From NCBI GenBank assembly GCA_028565635.1, contig JAOXYB010067578.1:1-10123 (forward strand): 10,123 bases of DNA. Reading direction: 5' to 3'. The stretch's first letter is position 1. Every line of letters starts with the position of its first letter. The notes beneath the pieces are model-generated. The model was not told where the DNA came from. It made no database searches and was given only the letters and a program-made list of their open reading frames with translations. Positions 7,301-10,123 of this stretch are shown here, piece after piece. Position numbers and translations under genes: made by a program. The stretch comes from Phoronis ovalis (Eukaryota > Phoronida > Phoronidae).

Positions 7301-7502
7301 CAGGTAAAGTTACAAAACATCGATACAAGGTCTACCGTCGGGCCTACGGTCCACTACAGTCCTAATGTTTACTTCCGCAGTGATCATTGGCGGCATGGAG
7401 ACGTTTCAGCATGGAAGTGACCTTTTTTTTTTTTGGTTGTCTTTTTATTCGGATTTTTGGATTACTGAACTGATATTTTCTGAAATCAATTCTAAAAACA
7501 CC
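7301..7502. other. Non-coding spacer with a T-run
   Basis: This stretch holds a small hairpin-prone sequence (ACCGT...ACGGT near 7333-7349), a run of T near 7422-7434 and AT-rich sequence. A plus frame is open here but has low complexity and no recognisable protein. Confidence 0.4.
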
Positions 7503-7545
7503 ACAAACGCACCCCCCCCTTGTGAAATAGTGTCTGACGGGCCTG
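7503..7545 (-). repeat. Transposon-end-like inverted repeat, left arm
   Basis: On the plus strand it runs ACAAACGCACCCCC through a C-run, then GTGTCTGACGGGCCTG. The reverse complement of 8171-8210 matches it at 36 of 40 positions plus a 3-base gap in the C-run. A third, rearranged relative lies at 5781-5855. Read outward from the coding remnant it begins CAGGCCCGTCAGACAC, which looks like a transposon end pointing away from the gene fragment. The frame of the virus-like remnant opens inside this arm, and recognisable protein begins right after it. Confidence 0.65.
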
Positions 7546-7903
7546 GGTATTATTCAAGAATCCTCGTGATCAGCAGCAGATTGCCGTGTTAGCGAGGCAG
7601 ATGTATCCAAGAAATACAGACAAATTAGTTTTTGAAAATTCTACAAAGCTACCATACGGATATTTATTCATTGATAATAAACCGGATACCAAAGACATTT
7701 GCAGGCTCAGAACTAATGTCCTACCCGGGGAAAGTGAACCATCACTTGAAAAAAAGACGCTTAATGAAGTCAGTTATGGTTCCATACCTTATTATCCGCC
7801 ATGGATTCCGTCCGTATATCCAAGAGTGAAGGCTATTGAAACAGCTATGAATAATACTATTGACCGTTATGATTTAAACTCTGAGAAAAAACTCAAAATT
7901 TAG
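7538..7903 (+). pseudogene. 5'-truncated virus-like ORF, ATPase C-terminus-like
   Basis: The frame is open from just after a TGA at 7535-7537 to TAG at 7901-7903, about 121 codons. The first ATG is at 7601, so the natural start is missing. A hydrophilic segment beginning LFKNPRDQQQ directly follows the left inverted repeat. LARQMYP comes next, then the core GYLFIDNKPDTKDICRLRTN (7658-7717). From memory, this order of motifs resembles the C-terminal end of P-loop ATPases of virus-like (Polinton or adintovirus-like) elements in invertebrate genomes. That is recall, not a search. The Walker A and B parts, expected upstream, are absent from the window. The break coincides with the repeat arm, so truncation by insertion or capture is likely. 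It reads in the same frame as the next ORF. Confidence 0.55.
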
Positions 7904-8212
7904 ATGCAACAAGATTATTTGCGTCACTTACAAAAACAAGCCAGATTAAAGGGACATAATGATCCGTTAAAGCAAAATCAACAACACTTGTATACACCGG
8001 TAATGCAAGATGAGCCTACAAGATTTGTAGACGACTTGGTTGACATTCCAAAACAAGTTCAGGCTAGTTATAGCTTGTTAGATACCCCTATACCACTAGC
8101 GCAACCTGGTGAGCTGCCTCTAACAGAGCCACCGTCCTATTCTCAGAGTAAGGCATTACAAGAATGTATTCAGGGCCATCAGACACTTTTTCAAAAGGGG
8201 GTGCGTTTGTAG
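7904..8212 (+). pseudogene. Second virus-like ORF with a PPSY motif
   Basis: The ATG immediately follows the TAG of the upstream ORF in the same frame, and 102 codons run to TAG at 8210-8212. The N-terminus (MQQDYLRHLQKQARLKG) is charged and helix-prone. Residues 48-80 are rich in Pro and end in EPPSYS, so PPSY at residues 76-79 fits the PPxY late-domain consensus that binds NEDD4-type WW domains. This motif is known from several viral structural proteins, including retroviral Gag and adenovirus protein VI. The last 13 codons lie inside the right inverted repeat arm, so the native C-terminus has probably been replaced. It could be a capsid-associated or linker protein, but homology is not established. 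Codon use is similar to the upstream ORF. Confidence 0.45.
8171..8210 (+). repeat. Transposon-end-like inverted repeat, right arm
   Basis: CAGGGCCATCAGACAC leads through caaaaggggg to tgcgtttgt, the inverted partner of 7503-7545. The two arms delimit 7546-8170 (625 bp), which is nearly the whole recognisable coding remnant. The arm supplies the last codons and almost all of the stop of the second ORF. Confidence 0.65.
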
Positions 8213-8320
8213 TAAATTATGTGTCTTGGACCAGGACCGCCGGAGGCAGTGGGTGAGGGTCCAGCAGGGGTGTCCCCATTCGTAATCGGCGTATGGTCCA
8301 GGGTCCGTTTAAGGGCCATT
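8211..8320. repeat. GC-rich block with GGACC/GGTCC inverted motifs
   Basis: After the right arm, base composition jumps. TTGGACCAGGACC near 8226 and GGTCCAGGGTCC near 8295 are imperfect inverted partners that enclose an aggcagtgggtgagggtcc stretch. It probably continues the element that starts at 8171. I cannot define its far end. Confidence 0.4.
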
Positions 8321-8949
8321 TTTTTAAATGAGTGTTATGTCCTTCATCTTTCTAAATTGGCTATAAAATCATAATTAAAAATATTGTTTAAAATAGTATA
8401 TGGAGGCAAAAAAAACAGTATTGTATGTAATGCAGAGACCAGCAATATGATATTTTTTTAAAAAGTGGAATACATATTGTTTGTGTGATATTCGCGAATT
8501 AGACGGATAGACATAAAAGGGATTTAGAAAAAAACCCGAGCGCATCCGTACCTAATACAAGTTTTACATTTATTTTGATTGCACACAGTTCTACCAGCAC
8601 GTAGAAAATGTTTCAAACCTACGTATAAATATAATTATTACGAATGCAGTGTTCCTCAACAGCAAGGCAAAGTTTACTTATAAATCTAATCAATGCGAAT
8701 ACAGTGTTCATAAAAAACAACCCGAGGCGAACTTATGAGATATTAAGCTGGCAACAGGGCCGCTCGTATGCGTGACCGGTAATAATTGCACCTAGTTTTA
8801 AAATGTGTTACTCAAAGAATTTTGGTTAATAAATAGAAAACGAGGCATGACAATAATTGTAATCGTATCACCTGACAGTGTAATTTTAAACTTATCTGCT
8901 TCATGCGTAACATCTACTTAATTTTACGCTGCTATTCTTGTACCTCTGC
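8321..8949. other. AT-rich non-coding stretch with a weak 54-bp duplication
   Basis: I find no gene. The sequence acgaatgcagtgttc at 8640 and gcgaatacagtgttc at 8694 mark two degenerate units of about 54 bp, each continuing through an a-rich part to a cttat motif. Nothing else stands out. Confidence 0.45.
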
Positions 8950-9130
8950 TGATATCAAAAATGCTAATGAGACTTCAATTTTTGGAAACACAATTTTAAT
9001 AATATCATACATGACTTTTATGACATGTTATTATTAAATGTGTTAATGTTTATCTCAAAAATGCTATAATTCATAAAAACTGCAAATTAATACAAGTCAA
9101 GTACCCTTGAGGAATTTTAATAATGTTTCA
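8950..9130 (+). repeat. Dispersed AT-rich repeat, copy 2
   Basis: This is the direct-orientation partner of 5327-5480. The best-matching part is 9058-9130. A caaaaatgcta motif also occurs twice within this copy (8956 and 9057). The two copies lie on either side of the mobile cluster. Borders are approximate. Confidence 0.5.
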
Positions 9131-9159
9131 TATATCCTAGTTTCACGTTTATATATCCT

Positions 9160-9565
9160 GTGCTTTTTTGAAAAAATACACCCCTAAGGAAGTGGATCAC
9201 GTGATTCCTGAACCCAGACCTGACTAATCGTATGCCGTGTTTTAAAAGGTCATTCTCAAAATAGCATCAATTCAGGAAGTAACTTTCATATGACGGGAAT
9301 ACGCATTCTGGTAAACACATTAAGTTTTCTTGCCCGTATTTACACCCCTAACGAAGTGAAATTTTAACGATTACCCTAACGCAGTGAAACTTCCAAACAA
9401 TACCCCTTAGGAAGTGTCACACCTCAAAAAAACTACCCCTTTTCGTGATTTTAGCCAAAGAAATAGACCCTAAGCACGTAACGCGCGTTACGCACCGGCG
9501 GTTCCAAAAGCATACCCTTTCACGCGAAATTTTGCGTACCCACTTTCATTTTGACCACCCCCGGG
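9160..9565 (-). mobile_element. MITE-like element, inverted relative of 6094-6427
   Basis: Read on the minus strand from 9565, it begins CCCGGGGGTGGTC and continues GTGGGTACGC, GTGAAAGGGTATG and CGTAACGCGCGTTACG. It then runs through TTAGGGTC, AATCACGAAAAGGGGT and CGTTAGGGGTG, in the same order as 6094-6270. The five subrepeat cores (plus ccct at 9344, 9374, 9403, 9436 and 9468) are 29-33 bp apart. The clear match covers 9338-9565. One isolated subrepeat-like unit (tacacccctaaggaagtgg, 9177-9195) suggests the element once reached about 9160. The far terminal repeat is not found and no target duplication is visible, so this copy is incomplete or interrupted. Confidence 0.65.
9477..9492. other. 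Perfect 16-bp palindrome in the inverted element
   Basis: The sequence cgtaacgcgcgttacg is identical to its reverse complement. It sits at the same place in the element as the near-palindrome at 6178-6199. Confidence 0.7.
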
Positions 9566-9911
9566 CTCTGTGATTGCAAAACGTAACTTGTCATTGTACA
9601 ACGGTTTGACGGTCAAACGAACTTGGTCACATACGCAACGATTTGGGTGAATGGTCAACGATTGTGTGTGATAGTCGGTGAATGTTAGTTATCCCTGGTA
9701 TATTTCATTCAATTTCCAATTTGCACAGAAATTAACTCATTATCATTAATAACATAGAAGTAAATGTAGCTTTTCATAAAATCACCGTTTGATCGAACTT
9801 ACGCAGATGAAAAAAAAAAAAATTGTAGATGCCATGTTTGAACTTGATTTAAAATAGAAAAACATTAAATAAAACGAATCAATGTTTAAAAAGAAATTAA
9901 AATTATCATAA
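9566..9911. other. Non-coding stretch, possible 3' flank of the right-edge gene
   Basis: AT-rich sequence with no gene. Items visible are an inverted repeat GTTTGAC-G-GTCAAAC at 9604-9618, repeated caacgatt motifs near 9641-9664 and an A-run near 9809-9821. On the minus strand it would be the downstream region of the membrane-protein ORF. Confidence 0.4.
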
Positions 9912-9917
9912 TTTAAT
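9912..9917 (-). terminator. Possible polyadenylation signal ATTAAA
   Basis: ATTAAA on the minus strand lies 7 bases after the TGA of the right-edge ORF. I find no AATAAA on this strand down to 9570. It is very close to the stop and the sequence is AT-rich, so it may be chance. Confidence 0.25.
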
Positions 9918-9924
9918 AAAGTAA

Positions 9925-10122
9925 TCATTCATTAGTGCTATTATCTTTAAGTTCCTTAAAATTCTTGCCAGCAATTGCACCATCTTGCCCACAGTATTTG
10001 GTCATACACTGTAATGTAATAGAAAGGATCAACAAACTAATAAAAGCAATGGAAACTACATACATTAAACTCATCGCGCTTTCTACTTTGAACAGCAAGC
10101 TAACTCCGGCGGGTATACTCAT
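9925..10122 (-). CDS. Small single-pass membrane protein or terminal exon
   Basis: The ATG (plus 10120-10122) is at the window edge and the frame runs 65 codons to TGA at 9925-9927. Residues 19-40 (LMYVVSIAFISLLILSITLQ) form one hydrophobic span fit for a transmembrane helix. A Cys-containing juxtamembrane stretch follows (C39 and C44), then a short charged tail with Lys at 53 and 57 and a final NSTNE. Lys residues after the span favour a cytosolic tail by the positive-inside rule. It could be a complete small membrane protein, or the last exon of a longer receptor-like gene whose upstream exons lie outside the window, in which case the Met is internal. No family is recognised. Confidence 0.45.
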   Translation of the reverse strand: MSIPAGVSLLFKVESAMSLMYVVSIAFISLLILSITLQCMTKYCGQDGAIAGKNFKELKDNSTNE

Positions 10123-10123
10123 T

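Noticed and set aside
7113-7307. 64-codon plus-strand frame with repeated PFRGC
   Set aside because: It is produced by the CCCGTTTAGGGGT subrepeats of the mobile element.
7365-7592. 75-codon plus-strand frame
   Set aside because: It passes through a T-run and the C-run of the left inverted arm, and has low complexity.
7632-7829. 65-codon plus-strand frame
   Set aside because: An overlapping shadow of the virus-like ORF, which has the clearer motifs.
6094-9565. One composite transposon of about 3.5 kb
   Set aside because: The left copy has its own two matched ends and an AAGTTT duplication, and the sequence beyond 9565 (ctctgt) does not repeat the left flank.

Overview
The window looks like intergenic and accessory DNA from a repeat-rich, AT-rich animal genome, most likely a marine invertebrate such as a cnidarian, mollusc or another non-vertebrate. 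The reasons are splice-site-like signals, a tRNA-derived SINE-like element, short DNA transposons with CCCCGGGGG-type ends, and a virus-like gene remnant. I see no bacterial operon structure and no long intact gene. The organism call is an inference.

Bases 1-4315 hold a decayed tandem array on the minus strand. A unit recurs about nine times. Most copies have a 3' splice-acceptor-like signal (T-rich tract then CAG or TAG), an exon-like segment, and a GTAAGT/GTGAGT-type donor. The intron-like spacers are sprinkled with a GTTGACAAG-type short repeat. Most copies carry stops or frameshifts. The rightmost copy (4125-4315) is fully open, encodes 63 residues rich in Cys and Gly, and is the best candidate for a surviving exon. 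A 21-bp T-rich minisatellite (2313-2417) and a tRNA-derived SINE-like element (3103-3282, minus) have landed in the array.

Bases 4316-6090 have no recognisable gene. They hold a small G-run/C-run inverted repeat (5781-5855) and one copy of a dispersed AT-rich repeat (5327-5480) whose partner is at 8950-9130.

Bases 6094-9565 are a cluster of mobile DNA. A complete 334-bp MITE-like element (6094-6427) has 47-bp terminal inverted repeats, a 6-bp target duplication, about six 31-33 bp internal repeats and a 22-bp near-palindrome. A relative lies in the opposite orientation at 9338-9565, and a more distant one at 7078-7300. Between them lies a virus-like coding remnant in one frame, split by a single TAG-ATG junction (7538-7903 and 7904-8212). 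Its first part resembles, from memory, the C-terminal end of a P-loop ATPase encoded by virus-like elements in invertebrate genomes. The second part carries a PPSY late-domain-type motif. The remnant is bounded on both sides by inverted copies of one 40-43 bp transposon-end-like sequence.

The right edge (9925-10122, minus) holds the end of, or a whole, small single-pass membrane protein gene. Nothing here forms a pathway. The story is decay of an exon array beside nested mobile and virus-derived DNA.
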